A stretch of 64,000 bases of DNA, from assembly GCA_003169835.1 (NCBI GenBank), contig PNAI01000025.1, positions 1 to 64,000 of the forward strand, written 5' to 3'. A program made the position numbers and the translations under genes. Shown here in pieces: positions 20,109 to 29,604 of the stretch (its first letter is position 1; each line of letters opens with the position of its first letter). A model generated the notes under the pieces. The model did no database searches. It was not told where the DNA came from and worked only from the letters and a program-made list of their open reading frames with translations. This DNA is from Hyphomicrobiales bacterium. Its GTDB lineage: Bacteria > Pseudomonadota > Alphaproteobacteria > Rhizobiales > Xanthobacteraceae.

Positions 20109-21374
20109 CTACGTATTCATCGACTCGAAGAACTCAGCGTTGTTCTTGGTGTTGCGCAATTTGTCGAGCAGGAAGTCGATGGCGTCCATCGTGCCCATCG
20201 GATTGAGAATCCTTCGCAGCACGTACATCTTTTTCAGCTGATCGGGCGGCGTCAGCAACTCTTCCTTGCGCGTGCCCGAGCGCGTGATGTCCATGGCCGG
20301 GAAGGTGCGCTTGTCGGCCACTTTGCGATCCAGTATGAGCTCCGAATTACCGGTGCCTTTGAATTCTTCGAAAATCACTTCGTCCATACGGCTGCCGGTG
20401 TCGATCAGCGCGGTCGCAATGATGGTGAGCGAGCCGCCTTCCTCGATGTTGCGCGCGGCGCCAAAGAAGCGTTTCGGCCGTTGCAGCGCGTTGGCGTCGA
20501 CGCCGCCGGTGAGCACCTTGCCGGAAGACGGCACGACGGTGTTATAGGCGCGGCCCAGACGCGTGATAGAATCGAGCAAAATCACCACATCGCGGCCGTG
20601 CTCGACCAGGCGCTTGGCCTTTTCGATCACCATCTCGGCCACTGCCACGTGACGCGAGGCCGGCTCGTCGAAAGTCGAAGACACCACCTCGCCCTTCACC
20701 GAGCGCTGCATGTCGGTGACTTCCTCCGGCCGCTCGTCGATCAGCAGCACAATCAGGTAGCACTCGGGATGATTGGACGTAATCGCGTGCGCGATATTTT
20801 GCAGCAGCACGGTCTTGCCGGTGCGCGGCGGTGACACGATCAGCGCGCGCTGGCCTTTGCCGATTGGCGCCACGATGTCGATCACGCGCGCCGATAAATC
20901 TTTTTTCGTCGCGTCCTCGTGTTCCATCTGCAACCGCTCGTCGGGATAAAGCGGCGTGAGGTTGTCGAAGTTGATCTTATGGCGCGCCTTTTCCGGATCT
21001 TCGAAATTGATCGTGTTCACTTTCAACAGCGCGAAATACCGCTCGCCGTCTTTCGGGCTGCGGATGTGGCCATCGATCGTGTCGCCCGTACGCAACGCGA
21101 AGCGGCGGATCTGCGAAGGCGAGACGTAGATGTCGTCGGGGCCAGGTAGATAATTGGCTTCCGGCGAGCGCAGGAATCCGAATCCGTCGGACAGCACTTC
21201 GACGACGCCTTCGCCGATGATGTCGATTTCTTTTTGCGCGAGCTGTTTGAGAATCGCGAACATCAGCTCCTGCTTGCGCATGGTGCTGGCGTTCTCGATC
21301 ACTTGCTCTTCGGCAAAAGCCAAAAGTTCTTGGGGAGTTTTGGACTTGAGGTCCTGCAGTTTCATTTCCCGCAT
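20109..21374 (-). CDS. rho: Transcription termination factor Rho
   Basis: RNA-dependent hexameric ATPase that ends transcription at Rho sites. The 421-residue protein has the N-terminal Rho_N helical part ([18 protein letters not shown]), the cold-shock-like RNA-binding fold ([21 protein letters not shown]), Walker A ([10 protein letters not shown], 181-190), Walker B ([16 protein letters not shown]), the Q-loop and R-loop region. No inserts are present. Its place with hemJ and hemE just left of the putative origin is the usual alphaproteobacterial arrangement. Confidence 0.98.
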   Translation of the reverse strand: MREMKLQDLKSKTPQELLAFAEEQVIENASTMRKQELMFAILKQLAQKEIDIIGEGVVEVLSDGFGFLRSPEANYLPGPDDIYVSPSQIRRFALRTGDTIDGHIRSPKDGERYFALLKVNTINFEDPEKARHKINFDNLTPLYPDERLQMEHEDATKKDLSARVIDIVAPIGKGQRALIVSPPRTGKTVLLQNIAHAITSNHPECYLIVLLIDERPEEVTDMQRSVKGEVVSSTFDEPASRHVAVAEMVIEKAKRLVEHGRDVVILLDSITRLGRAYNTVVPSSGKVLTGGVDANALQRPKRFFGAARNIEEGGSLTIIATALIDTGSRMDEVIFEEFKGTGNSELILDRKVADKRTFPAMDITRSGTRKEELLTPPDQLKKMYVLRRILNPMGTMDAIDFLLDKLRNTKNNAEFFESMNT

Positions 21375-21734
21375 ACGGGGTATCCTTGGGAGAAGACCGG
21401 CGGCGTCTACAAAAATTCGACGCTGGCGGAGGGAGGGGAGGGAGTCGCAGGTCTTGGGTTGAGGCTGATTGAGAGGCCTTGGCCCGATGCGTCGGTCGGT
21501 CCGGATACGCCGGGACCGAGACTCAAATGCATCCGCCTACGTTCGGAGGGATGAATTCAACATAGGAAAATAACCGTCCAGACGCAAGGCCCGGTCAGCT
21601 CCCGGTGCAGCAATTTCGCAGTCTGGATAACGGAATCCAAATGCCGAACCGATGCCGAAAAATTTGATTTTGCATTGATATTACAGGAGTATTACAACAT
21701 ATTGTGCAACGCACAAAAACCATCCACGGCACGA
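21375..21734. other. 360-base non-coding gap between hemJ and rho
   Basis: I see no convincing gene. The part near rho (21400-21545) has a purine-rich run, and the part near hemJ (21655-21715) is AT-rich. This is presumably the rho promoter and leader; rho leaders are often autoregulated, but I cannot identify the elements. Confidence 0.5.
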
Positions 21735-22157
21735 TCAAAACGGCTTTACCACCGCCAACACCACAATCGCGATCATCAACACCGTCGGGATTTCGTTGAG
21801 CACGCGATAATATTTTTGCGATCGGCGCCTGCGGTCCGCCGCGAAATCCTTGACCGAACGCACGTACACGCCGTGCACGCCCATGAGCAAAAACACCAGC
21901 ACAAACTTCGCCTCGAACCAGTGCGCCCGGTACAATCCGCTCTGCCACACCAGCCACAATCCGAGCACCCAGGTCGCGATCATTGCCGGATTGATGATCA
22001 ACCGCAGCAGCCGTCGCTCCATCACCTTGAAGGTTTCCGATTGCCGCGAGCCCGGATCCGCCTCGCAATGATAAACAAATAAACGCGGCAGATAGAGCAT
22101 GCCCGCCATCCAGGCGATGACGGCGATGATGTGGAAGGCTTTCACCCACTCGTACAT
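21735..22157 (-). CDS. hemJ: Protoporphyrinogen oxidase HemJ
   Basis: Membrane protein of 140 residues with four hydrophobic helices, which oxidises protoporphyrinogen IX to protoporphyrin IX in heme synthesis. Family features are the N-terminal WVKAFHIIAVIAWMAGMLYLPRLFVYH (with the essential His), the RRLLRLIINPAM segment, and the late KYYRVLNEIPTVLMI. It is near hemE, which strengthens the heme assignment. Confidence 0.92.
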   Translation of the reverse strand: MYEWVKAFHIIAVIAWMAGMLYLPRLFVYHCEADPGSRQSETFKVMERRLLRLIINPAMIATWVLGLWLVWQSGLYRAHWFEAKFVLVFLLMGVHGVYVRSVKDFAADRRRRSQKYYRVLNEIPTVLMIAIVVLAVVKPF

Positions 22158-22453
22158 GCGAGCCTGTAGTCCTTCACGTTTGCTGCCACATACACTGCGG
22201 CGTTTGGTCTTAACCGACGGTCTCAGCCAAAGTTAAATTATGACAGGTCTTAATTCATGACAGGCCCTTGTGCCAGCGAAACAATTGCTCGTTGCACCAA
22301 CTCAGCTTTTGCTGAAAGCAGCCGTATACCCTCTTTTGCATCAAACCCCATTTTCAGTGGCGATCAGCGCCATTGTTGAGTATTCTGTACTGGGGCCAAA
22401 GACATCTAGGCAGAAGACATCAAGGCAATCGTCTTTCGATCGGGGCGTGTCCT

Positions 22454-23359
22454 ATGAATCACCCTTGGCGTGTCCGCACCGCTTGGCTCCTGGCGGCATC
22501 CTTGCTGACGATCTTTGCGGCACAGCCTGCGCGCGCACAATCAACAAAAGCCGTAGCCAAAAAGCCCGCCGTCGCGACCTGCGATCGCGCCAATTTCCGC
22601 ATCATCCTCGATGTCGGCCATTCGGAAGAAGTGCCTGGCGCGATGAGCGCACGCGGCCAGCCGGAATATTCGTACAATCTCGCACTCACGCAAAAAATTC
22701 ACGCCAAGCTGCAGCAAGCCGGATTCAGCAAGGTTCATCTTTTGATTACACCGGGCAAGGCAATCGCGGGCCTCGTCAGCCGCGTCAATTACGCGTCTCA
22801 CAATCCGGGCGATTTGTTCCTCGCGATCCATCACGACGCCGTGCCGGATTCATTTTTGCAAAAATGGAGCTTTGAGGGCAAAGACCGTTTCTACTGCGAT
22901 CGTTTCAAGGGCCATTCGATTTTCGTCTCGCAACACAATAACGAGTACAAGGAAAGCCTGCAGTTTGGCCGGCTCCTCGGCATGCAATTGAAAGCGAAAG
23001 GCTTGCAGTACGCCTCGCATTACACGGAAAAGTTCATGGGTCGCCGCCAGCGCCAGTTGGTCGATGCCGACGCCGGTGTCTACCGCTTCGACAATCTGGT
23101 CGTGCTCATGTCGACCAACATGCCCGCGGTGCTGTTCGAGGCCGGCTCGATCATCAACCGCGATGAAGAATTGCTCATGGGCAGTTCCGAGCATCAAGAC
23201 ACGCTCGCGTCTGCCGTGACCACGGCGGTCGAGAATTTCTGTCAAATGCAGGCGCCGCGAAAGATCGAGCAACGCATCGCCCGCCGCCAGCATGAAGCCG
23301 CCGCGAGCCCGGCGCCATCTTCTGTTTTTCCTATGCTATTTAGCGGCAGTCAGCAGTAA
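22454..23359 (+). CDS. Periplasmic N-acetylmuramoyl-L-alanine amidase (Amidase_3 type)
   Basis: A 301-residue secreted protein with signal peptide (TAWLLAASLLTIFAAQPARA). The zinc site pattern of Amidase_3 is visible: LDVGHSEEVPG, then PEYSYNLALTQKI, LAIHHDA, and the catalytic FEAGSIIN. It would cut the amide bond between MurNAc and the stem peptide. A long insert between LAIHHDA and LMSTNMPAVLFE (roughly residues 140-215) is unlike the short AmiA-C catalytic domains. The stop is directly next to the stop of convergent hemE, with no intervening base. Confidence 0.8.
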   Translation: MNHPWRVRTAWLLAASLLTIFAAQPARAQSTKAVAKKPAVATCDRANFRIILDVGHSEEVPGAMSARGQPEYSYNLALTQKIHAKLQQAGFSKVHLLITPGKAIAGLVSRVNYASHNPGDLFLAIHHDAVPDSFLQKWSFEGKDRFYCDRFKGHSIFVSQHNNEYKESLQFGRLLGMQLKAKGLQYASHYTEKFMGRRQRQLVDADAGVYRFDNLVVLMSTNMPAVLFEAGSIINRDEELLMGSSEHQDTLASAVTTAVENFCQMQAPRKIEQRIARRQHEAAASPAPSSVFPMLFSGSQQ

Positions 23360-24400
23360 TCAGCCGGCCCGAACGCGCCTAAGCATTTGCTCGACATGCG
23401 CAATTGGCGTCTGCGGCACAATGCCGTGACCGAGATTGAACACAAACGGTCCGCTGGCGAACGCCTCAAGCATAGCGTCAACCTCACGGTCGAGCGCCGC
23501 ACCGCCGGCCACCAGCACGAGCGGATCGAGATTCCCCTGCACCGCCACGCGGCTTTGAATTCGTTCGCGGGCAAATACGCGATCGATGGTCCAGTCGAGC
23601 CCAACCGCATTGAGCTCCAGCCCACCGACATAATTCTCGAGCATCGTTCCGGCCCCGCGCGGGAAACCAATCACCCGAGCTCCGGGATGTTTACGCCGTA
23701 CACCGGCGATAATCCGTTGCGTAGGCTCAATGCACCAGCGCGCAAATTCATCCGGCGGCAGCACACCGGCCCAGGTATCGAAAATTTGCACTGCATCGAC
23801 GCCCGCTTTGAATTGTGCGGCCAAATAGTCCACGGAAGCTTCCACCAAAATATCGACCAACCGCGCAAAAGCGTCCGGATGCCGATAAGCGAACAATCGC
23901 GCCGGCGCCTGATCGGGTGTGCCTTCGCCCGCGACCATGTAGGTCGCAACGGTCCAGGGTGCGCCACAAAAACCAAGAAATCCCACCTTTTGCGGCAGTT
24001 CCGCTCTGACCAGCTTGATCGTCTCATAAATCGGCGCGAGCACGTTGTGTTGCACTTGATTACGGATTTTCGCTACATCGGAAGGTTCCAAAATGGGCTC
24101 GAGCCGCGGACCCTCGCCGGCAACAAATTGAACAGTTCGGCCGAGCGCGTGCGGAATTACCAAAATATCCGAAAATAAAATCGCGACATCGAAATCAAAC
24201 CGTTTGATCGGTTGTAGCGTCACTTCCGCCGCGAGCTTGGGCGAAAAGCAAAGCTCAAGTACACTTTCCACCTTGCCACGAATCTCGCGATATTCCGGCA
24301 GATACCGTCCTGCCTGGCGCATCATCCAAACCGGCGGCACGCGCTGACGAACGCCATCAAGAACATTCAGGAACGGTTTTTTGGTTGATGATTCGATCAC
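23360..24400 (-). CDS. hemE: Uroporphyrinogen decarboxylase
   Basis: Decarboxylates uroporphyrinogen III to coproporphyrinogen III in heme synthesis. The 346-residue protein has the invariant [16 protein letters not shown] near the N-terminus, the central [15 protein letters not shown], and the C-terminal [12 protein letters not shown]. It starts with GTG at 24400. Its start faces that of ppsR across the putative origin; this neighbourhood is characteristic of alphaproteobacterial oriC. Confidence 0.97.
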   Translation of the reverse strand: MIESSTKKPFLNVLDGVRQRVPPVWMMRQAGRYLPEYREIRGKVESVLELCFSPKLAAEVTLQPIKRFDFDVAILFSDILVIPHALGRTVQFVAGEGPRLEPILEPSDVAKIRNQVQHNVLAPIYETIKLVRAELPQKVGFLGFCGAPWTVATYMVAGEGTPDQAPARLFAYRHPDAFARLVDILVEASVDYLAAQFKAGVDAVQIFDTWAGVLPPDEFARWCIEPTQRIIAGVRRKHPGARVIGFPRGAGTMLENYVGGLELNAVGLDWTIDRVFARERIQSRVAVQGNLDPLVLVAGGAALDREVDAMLEAFASGPFVFNLGHGIVPQTPIAHVEQMLRRVRAG

Positions 24401-24767
24401 AGCACGCTTCTACAATCTATTAGATCTAGATTCTATTGTAGTAGTGTATTGGACACCTCATTGGACTCATGACTCGTACTTCACATCCGGTCCACAACGC
24501 TCAGGCTTTTCCCCGCTGTTCCAAAAGCGCAACGCACACACCATGCGATCACATATTAAGCCGCATTCTCAATGCGTAAGGACCGTCATGCGAAATTCAT
24601 TCACATCCAGTTTTGCAATCTCTTTAGATACGTCCTGCGGCCTTGCTTTCGTCTCCCATCCGCATGCGTGTGGACACAAAACCACGTTATCAACGCGCAG
24701 CGCTTGCGCTCCTGTCAAAGCCATGGCCTCCTCCCCACCAATGCACCGCTTATCCCCTTAAGAGACC
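24401..24767. other. Putative chromosomal replication origin (oriC)
   Basis: This gap between divergent hemE and ppsR has no gene. It is AT-rich at 24400-24460 and holds a 7-base inverted repeat (CTACAAT 24410-24416, ATTGTAG 24435-24441) around TAGATCTA. GANTC (CcrM) sites lie at 24429, 24464 and 24471, with one more at 24390 inside the hemE start. TTCACATCC occurs twice, 120 bases apart (24480 and 24600). Degenerate DnaA-box candidates are TGTGGACAC (about 24669), TTATCAACG (about 24687) and TTATCCCCT (about 24750), each 7 of 9 to TTATCCACA or its complement. In several alphaproteobacteria the origin lies at the hemE / RP001-type gene junction, which is the position seen here. No perfect DnaA box was found. 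Confidence 0.65.
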
Positions 24768-25607
24768 ATGACAACACGCGGCGAGAGCTATTTTCATCTT
24801 CATCTGGTTTCGGACGCGACCGGAGAAACTCTTATCACGGTCGCAAGGGCTGCAGCCGCCCAATATTCCAGCATGTCGCCGGTCGAGCATATGCACCCGC
24901 TAATCCGCACCCAAAAGCAGCTCGATCGCGTACTGTCTGCAATCGAAGAATTTCCCGGCATCGTGCTCTACACGCTGCTCGAGCACGAACTCGCTAAACA
25001 GCTCGAGGATAAATGCCGCAAGCTTGGGCTGCCTTTTCTATCAATCCTCGGCCCCGTGCTGCAATTGTTTCATTCTTATCTCGGAGGCGAAACAAAGCCG
25101 CGCGTCGGCGCCCAGCACGTACTCAATGCCGAATATTTCAAGCGCATCGATGCGCTCAACTACACCATGCTGCATGACGATGGTCAGCATACCGATGGAC
25201 TTGAAGAAGCCGACGTGGTGCTGGTTGGCGTCTCACGCACGTCGAAAACGCCGACCTCGATCTACCTCGCCAATCGCGGCGTGAAAACGGCCAACGTGCC
25301 GTTGGTGCCGGGCGTGCCGACACCGCCCCAACTCGAGCACCTTACGCAGCCACTGGTCGTGGGGCTCTTTGCGAGCCCCGAACGGATTGTGCAGATTCGT
25401 CAAAATCGCCTGCTGGGACTGAAGGCCGAGCAAGACGCCGATCAATACATCGACAAACATGCGGTTGCTGAGGAGGTCGCGTTCTCACGCAAATTGTGCG
25501 GCAAGCACAATTGGCCAAGCATCGACGTCACGCGGCGCTCCATCGAAGAAACCGCCGCCGCCGTGATGACGCTGCTCGCCGATCGCCGCCGGCTGCCGGC
25601 GTCGTGA
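24768..25607 (+). CDS. ppsR: Pyruvate phosphate dikinase regulatory protein (DUF299 / PSRP family)
   Basis: Bifunctional ADP-dependent kinase and Pi-dependent phosphorylase that switches pyruvate phosphate dikinase or PEP synthase. The 279-residue protein starts with the family signature [14 protein letters not shown] and has the P-loop [11 protein letters not shown] (154-164) and [18 protein letters not shown]. It is the RP001-type gene that borders hemE at alphaproteobacterial origins. Downstream, maf begins a few bases after its stop, so ppsR-maf-coaE-dnaQ read as one operon. Confidence 0.94.
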   Translation: MTTRGESYFHLHLVSDATGETLITVARAAAAQYSSMSPVEHMHPLIRTQKQLDRVLSAIEEFPGIVLYTLLEHELAKQLEDKCRKLGLPFLSILGPVLQLFHSYLGGETKPRVGAQHVLNAEYFKRIDALNYTMLHDDGQHTDGLEEADVVLVGVSRTSKTPTSIYLANRGVKTANVPLVPGVPTPPQLEHLTQPLVVGLFASPERIVQIRQNRLLGLKAEQDADQYIDKHAVAEEVAFSRKLCGKHNWPSIDVTRRSIEETAAAVMTLLADRRRLPAS

Positions 25608-25609
25608 CC

Positions 25610-26218
25610 ATGCCGCTGTGGCTGGACGATCAACCACTCGTGCTCGCTTCGGGTAGCGCAGTGCGGCGCTTGCTGCTTGAAGCCGCCAGCATTCCGGTTG
25701 AAGTCTGCCCCTCATCGATCGACGAACGCGCCATCGAAGCGCGTGCCAATCTCTCCTCCGCCGGCGAAATCGCGGTGTTGCTGGCGCGCGAGAAAGCGCT
25801 CGCCGTTGCTGCGGGCAAGGCAGGGCGGCTGGTGTTGGGCGCGGATCAGACGCTCGCGCTTGGCGCGCAGCGGTTTTCCAAACCCACCGATCGAAGCTCG
25901 GCACGCGAGCAGCTTTCGGCACTGCGCGGCTGCACGCACGAGCTGCACAGTGCCATTGCCGTCGTCCGTAACGGAGAAATTCTGTTCGAACACGTTTCCT
26001 CGGCGCGCCTGACCATGCGTGCGTTTTCCGACAAATTCCTCGACGACTACCTCGACAAAGTCAGCCCGGCCGCGACCACCAGCGTCGGCGGCTATCAGCT
26101 CGAAGGCGCCGGCGTGCAATTGTTCGAGAAGATCGAAGGCGATAATTCAACCATCCTCGGCCTGCCGCTCTTGCCGCTGCTCGCCTGGTTGCGCCGGCAG
26201 GGCGCGCTCCGTACATAA
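25610..26218 (+). CDS. maf: Maf-family nucleotide pyrophosphatase
   Basis: Hydrolyses non-canonical or modified nucleoside triphosphates to the monophosphate, limiting misincorporation. The 202-residue protein has the LASGSAVRRLLLEAA start motif, the acidic LGADQTLAL and a late SVGGYQLEGAG. I chose ATG 25610, three bases after the ppsR stop; an in-frame GTG at 25604 overlapping that stop is also possible. Specificity (dTTP/UTP type or other) cannot be decided here. Confidence 0.92.
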   Translation: MPLWLDDQPLVLASGSAVRRLLLEAASIPVEVCPSSIDERAIEARANLSSAGEIAVLLAREKALAVAAGKAGRLVLGADQTLALGAQRFSKPTDRSSAREQLSALRGCTHELHSAIAVVRNGEILFEHVSSARLTMRAFSDKFLDDYLDKVSPAATTSVGGYQLEGAGVQLFEKIEGDNSTILGLPLLPLLAWLRRQGALRT

Positions 26219-26238
26219 GCTGCGCGCGGAAGAATAAT

Positions 26239-26847
26239 ATGGCGGCGATCATGTTTGTCATTGGTCTCACCGGCTCGATCGGAATGGGCAAGACCACGAC
26301 GGCGCAGCTGTTCGCCGAAAAAAACGTACCTGTGCACGATGCCGACGCCATTGTGCATCTGCTTTACGAAGGTGAAGCGGTGGCGGTGATCGAAGCGGCA
26401 TTTCCCGGCACCACGAAAAATTACAAAGTCGATCGCTCGGCGCTTGGCCAGCGCATCGTCGGCAACGCCGATGCCCTGCGGCGGCTGGAGGCGATCGTGC
26501 ATCCGCTGGTGCGCCATGCGGAGACGCAGTTCCTCGAAAAAGCCCTAAATTCCGGCGCTAAAGTGGCCCTGCTCGATATTCCGCTGTTATACGAAACCAA
26601 TGGCGATCAGCGCGTCGACGCCGTGGTCGTGGTCACAGCGCCGGCGGAAGTGCAGCGTGCGCGTGTGCTGGAGCGCGGTATCGATTCGGCTCAGCTTGAG
26701 GCGCTGCTAGCGCGACAGCTGCCCGACGCCGAAAAACGCCGCCGTGCGGATTTTGTGGTCGACACCTCGCGCGGCATTGAATCGGCCCGCGCGCAGGTGC
26801 AAGACATTCTCTCGGCCGTCGCGAAAATGCCCAAGCGGCGAAAATGA
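26239..26847 (+). CDS. coaE: Dephospho-CoA kinase
   Basis: Last step of coenzyme A synthesis: phosphorylates the 3' hydroxyl of dephospho-CoA. The 202-residue protein has the P-loop GLTGSIGMGKTTTA, HDADAIVH, EAIVHPLVR, LDIPLLYETN and the RxxxRR-type AEKRRRADFVVD. ATG 26239 was used; an ATG at 26251 is just before FVIGLTG. It sits 20 bases after maf and before dnaQ, the usual order in Rhizobiales. Confidence 0.95.
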   Translation: MAAIMFVIGLTGSIGMGKTTTAQLFAEKNVPVHDADAIVHLLYEGEAVAVIEAAFPGTTKNYKVDRSALGQRIVGNADALRRLEAIVHPLVRHAETQFLEKALNSGAKVALLDIPLLYETNGDQRVDAVVVVTAPAEVQRARVLERGIDSAQLEALLARQLPDAEKRRRADFVVDTSRGIESARAQVQDILSAVAKMPKRRK

Positions 26848-26886
26848 TTAGAACGCGATCCAACGACTGACGAAACCTGAGGCCAG

Positions 26887-27603
26887 ATGCGCGAAATTGT
26901 ATTCGATACCGAAACCACCGGCCTCGATCCCAGCCAAGGACACCGGCTGATCGAGATTGGCTGCATCGAGCTGGTCAATCGCATCCCGAGCGGAAACACT
27001 TTCCATTGCTACGTTAACCCGGAGCGCGATGTTCCCGCCGAAGCCTTCGCGATTCACGGGCTCAATTTGGAGTTTCTCAAGGACAAGCCCGTGTTCGCCA
27101 CGGTGGTTGACGAACTGCTCGCGTTTCTCGCCGACGATCCGCTGGTGGCCCACAACGCGCTTTTCGATCTCGGCTTCCTCAATGCTGAGTTGGAGCGCGC
27201 GGCCCGGCCCGCGCTGACGCGCGACCGCATCGTCGACACGTTGCTGCTGGCACGCCGCAAACATCCCGGCAGCGCCAATCGTCTCGACGATCTTTGCACG
27301 CGCTACAAGATCGACCATTCGCGTCGGACCAAACACGGCGCTCTGCTCGATGCCGAACTACTCGCCGAGGTCTATTTGGAGTTGATTGGTGCGCGCCAGG
27401 CACTCCTCGGTCTGGCGGATGTTGCGCCCGACAAAGTCGACACGCGTGGCGCTAACGCAATCGTTCGCGCCCGCCCGCAGCCGCTGACACCGCATCTGTC
27501 TGCGGCGGAGCGCACCATGCACCGCGAATTCGTGGCGACGCTGGGATCAAATTCGGTGTGGCGCGATTATCTGTCCGCGAAATCGACGGACGACAGCGCC
27601 TGA
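26887..27603 (+). CDS. dnaQ: DNA polymerase III epsilon subunit (3'-5' proofreading exonuclease)
   Basis: Proofreading subunit of the replicative polymerase. The 238-residue protein has Exo I (FDTETTGLDPSQGHRLIEIG), Exo II (LVAHNALFDLGFLNAEL) and Exo III (HGALLDAELLAEVYLEL) with the DEDDh residues. The C-terminal tail after about residue 185 is Pro/Arg-rich and would carry the polymerase-binding part. It completes the ppsR-maf-coaE-dnaQ run and converges with secB. Confidence 0.95.
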   Translation: MREIVFDTETTGLDPSQGHRLIEIGCIELVNRIPSGNTFHCYVNPERDVPAEAFAIHGLNLEFLKDKPVFATVVDELLAFLADDPLVAHNALFDLGFLNAELERAARPALTRDRIVDTLLLARRKHPGSANRLDDLCTRYKIDHSRRTKHGALLDAELLAEVYLELIGARQALLGLADVAPDKVDTRGANAIVRARPQPLTPHLSAAERTMHREFVATLGSNSVWRDYLSAKSTDDSA

Positions 27604-27644
27604 ACTTTAAGTTCGATCTGAATTCAAAATCTGAAACGTATTGA

Positions 27645-28142
27645 TCAGGTTAGCGGCGCGGGCGGCTGCGGCTGCGCTTGTTCCATTTTCTGCCGATAGA
27701 GTGAAACGAAATCGACCGGCTCGATCAGGAACTGCGGGAAACCGCCGTTGCGCACGACCGCCGCGACAATCTCGCGTGCAAACGGAAAGAGCAACCGCGG
27801 ACATTCGATCATGACCACCGGATGCATGCTGTCTGGTGGGACGTTGTGAATGCGGAATATGCCGGCAAACGCAAGGTCGAAACTGAACAAGACGGCGCCG
27901 GCGGCCTCAGCCTTGCCTTCAAGTTTGAGCTCGACCTCGACATCGGATCCACCGGCCACGGGATTGGCGGCGACGTTGATCTGAAGATTGACAGTCGGCT
28001 GCTGGCCAGGATTGAGCGAACCCGGCGCGTTAGGATTTTCGAACGAGAGATCCTTGATGTATTGCGCAAGGACGTTGAGTTGCGGCAGCTGATTTTGATC
28101 TTGCGCTGGGCCACCGGTTTGGCCGCCGTTTGTCATGCTCAT
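27645..28142 (-). CDS. secB: Protein-export chaperone SecB
   Basis: Tetrameric chaperone that keeps precursor proteins unfolded for SecA. The 165-residue protein has the conserved [31 protein letters not shown]-like [11 protein letters not shown], and [13 protein letters not shown] stretches. The C-terminal tail is Gln/Pro-rich, as usual. fxsA lies just upstream in the same direction, with the Tim44-like gene divergent beyond it, a conserved alphaproteobacterial neighbourhood. Confidence 0.95.
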   Translation of the reverse strand: MSMTNGGQTGGPAQDQNQLPQLNVLAQYIKDLSFENPNAPGSLNPGQQPTVNLQINVAANPVAGGSDVEVELKLEGKAEAAGAVLFSFDLAFAGIFRIHNVPPDSMHPVVMIECPRLLFPFAREIVAAVVRNGGFPQFLIEPVDFVSLYRQKMEQAQPQPPAPLT

Positions 28143-28223
28143 TGGACCCTCTGGCGTGTTGTTGCGCGCCGCTCTTATTCGGCGCTGTGGCTAACACAGC
28201 GCCTCCTGCGGGACAAGAACGCC

Positions 28224-28694
28224 TCACGGCCGATCTGATCTACCACGCTGGTTTTCGAGCTTTCGGTCGGGCACTTCCTGCCACTCGCCGGCATCGAGAT
28301 CGACCACCGCCTTTTTCGGTTGCTCACGCAGACCCATAGTGCTGCGAAATGCCCTTGCGCACCAATTTCGAACCGGTCCGAGCAACAGAAGTGTTCCAAT
28401 CGCATCGGTGATGAATCCGGGCAACACCAGCAAAATACCGCCCAGAATGACTAAAAACCCATCGGGATTGGCCTCGATTCCCGCCTCGATGCCGGACATG
28501 CCGCCGCCGGAGACGCTACGAAAAAGGGCAATCCGCCTTTGCCCGGCCCAACGCAGGACCGTAAATCCCGCAGTTGTCGTGGCCAGCATGATTAAAAGCG
28601 CCCAGCCCAGCCCGATGCTGGCGGCAACCAGGATGAAAACGCCAATTTCCGCAACCGGCAACGCCAGAAGCCCAATTAGAATCCACTTTACCAT
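28224..28694 (-). CDS. fxsA: FxsA-family membrane protein
   Basis: Small inner-membrane protein of 156 residues. It begins MVKWILIGLLALPVAEIGVF, typical of FxsA, with hydrophobic segments at about 1-45 and 75-105 and a charged cytoplasmic tail. Members are named after E. coli FxsA, which lessens F exclusion of phage T7; the normal role is unknown. The ATG at 28694 was chosen because upstream codons (to 28751) give a hydrophilic, non-family N-terminus. A purine-rich leader and the divergent Tim44-like gene lie upstream. Confidence 0.85.
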   Translation of the reverse strand: MVKWILIGLLALPVAEIGVFILVAASIGLGWALLIMLATTTAGFTVLRWAGQRRIALFRSVSGGGMSGIEAGIEANPDGFLVILGGILLVLPGFITDAIGTLLLLGPVRNWCARAFRSTMGLREQPKKAVVDLDAGEWQEVPDRKLENQRGRSDRP

Positions 28695-28896
28695 GGCCTT
28701 CGTTCCAATCGCTGCGAGGTTGGCGCGGGGGTGGGGATCGTTTAAAGTCAATTATTAAGATACGGCTGGTCCCCAAAAGCGCCTCGGGTTAGCCAAAGTC
28801 GTATGCTAACACTATAGAAGCGGAACCGGCCCCAGTATCGCGGCAAGACGACCGCGGAGCGCCTGTCCCGTCACGGCTTTTGGGAGCATGTGAGAA

Positions 28897-29604
28897 GTGT
28901 TGTTCGATATTTATACCATCATCTTTTTGGCGCTGGCGGTGTTCATTTTTCTCCGGCTGCGCAGCGTGCTTGGCCAGCGCACGGGCCGAGAACGGCCGCC
29001 TTACGATCCCTATGCCCCGAGCGATGCGGTGCGTACCGCCACGACCGAAAAGGTTGTCGCGTTACCCGGCCGCGCGCCGGACGCTTCCCAAGCACCGAGC
29101 GAACCCGCCGAACCGGTGGACCGTTGGAAAGGCATCGCCGAGCAAGGCTCTATGCTTGCCGCCGGTCTCGACGCCATAGTGCGCGCGGACAAGGAATTCA
29201 ACACCGAGCATTTTATTGTCGGCGCGCGCGCCGCTTACGAAATGATCGTCACCGCCTTTGCCGCCGGCGATCGCCGTGCGCTCAAAAACCTGCTCTCGCG
29301 CGAAGTTTACGAGGGATTCGAAACGGCCCTCCGCGACCGCGAGACGCGCGGTGAAACTGTCGAGACCAAGTTCGTAGCGATTGCGGCCGCCGATATCATC
29401 AATGCCGAAATGCGCACACAGACCGGACAGGTTACGATTCGTTTTATCTCCCAGCTCATCTCTGTCACGCGCGATAAGTCCGGCGCGGTCATCGACGGCA
29501 ATCCTGACAAGGTGAGCGACGTCACCGATGTGTGGACATTCGCGCGCGATATTTCTTCAAGCGATCCCAACTGGAAACTGGTCGCCACCGAAGCCGGACA
29601 ATGA
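28897..29604 (+). CDS. Tim44-like domain protein (TimA type)
   Basis: Inner-membrane-anchored protein of 235 residues with one N-terminal hydrophobic helix (IYTIIFLALAVFIFLRL), a Pro/Ala-rich linker and a C-terminal Tim44/MRPL45-like domain (about 100-230; GARAAYEMIVTAFAAGD, VYEGFETAL, VWTFARDISSSDPNW). Bacterial relatives of mitochondrial Tim44 are thought to act in membrane protein handling; the function here is inference. It starts with GTG after GGGAG. Its TGA overlaps the ATG of mltA. Confidence 0.88.
   Translation: MLFDIYTIIFLALAVFIFLRLRSVLGQRTGRERPPYDPYAPSDAVRTATTEKVVALPGRAPDASQAPSEPAEPVDRWKGIAEQGSMLAAGLDAIVRADKEFNTEHFIVGARAAYEMIVTAFAAGDRRALKNLLSREVYEGFETALRDRETRGETVETKFVAIAAADIINAEMRTQTGQVTIRFISQLISVTRDKSGAVIDGNPDKVSDVTDVWTFARDISSSDPNWKLVATEAGQ

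Noticed and set aside
22226-28800. AGCCAAAGT word in three intergenic stretches (about 5149, 22230, 28792)
   Set aside because: Only nine bases, variable flanks and orientation; chance cannot be excluded.
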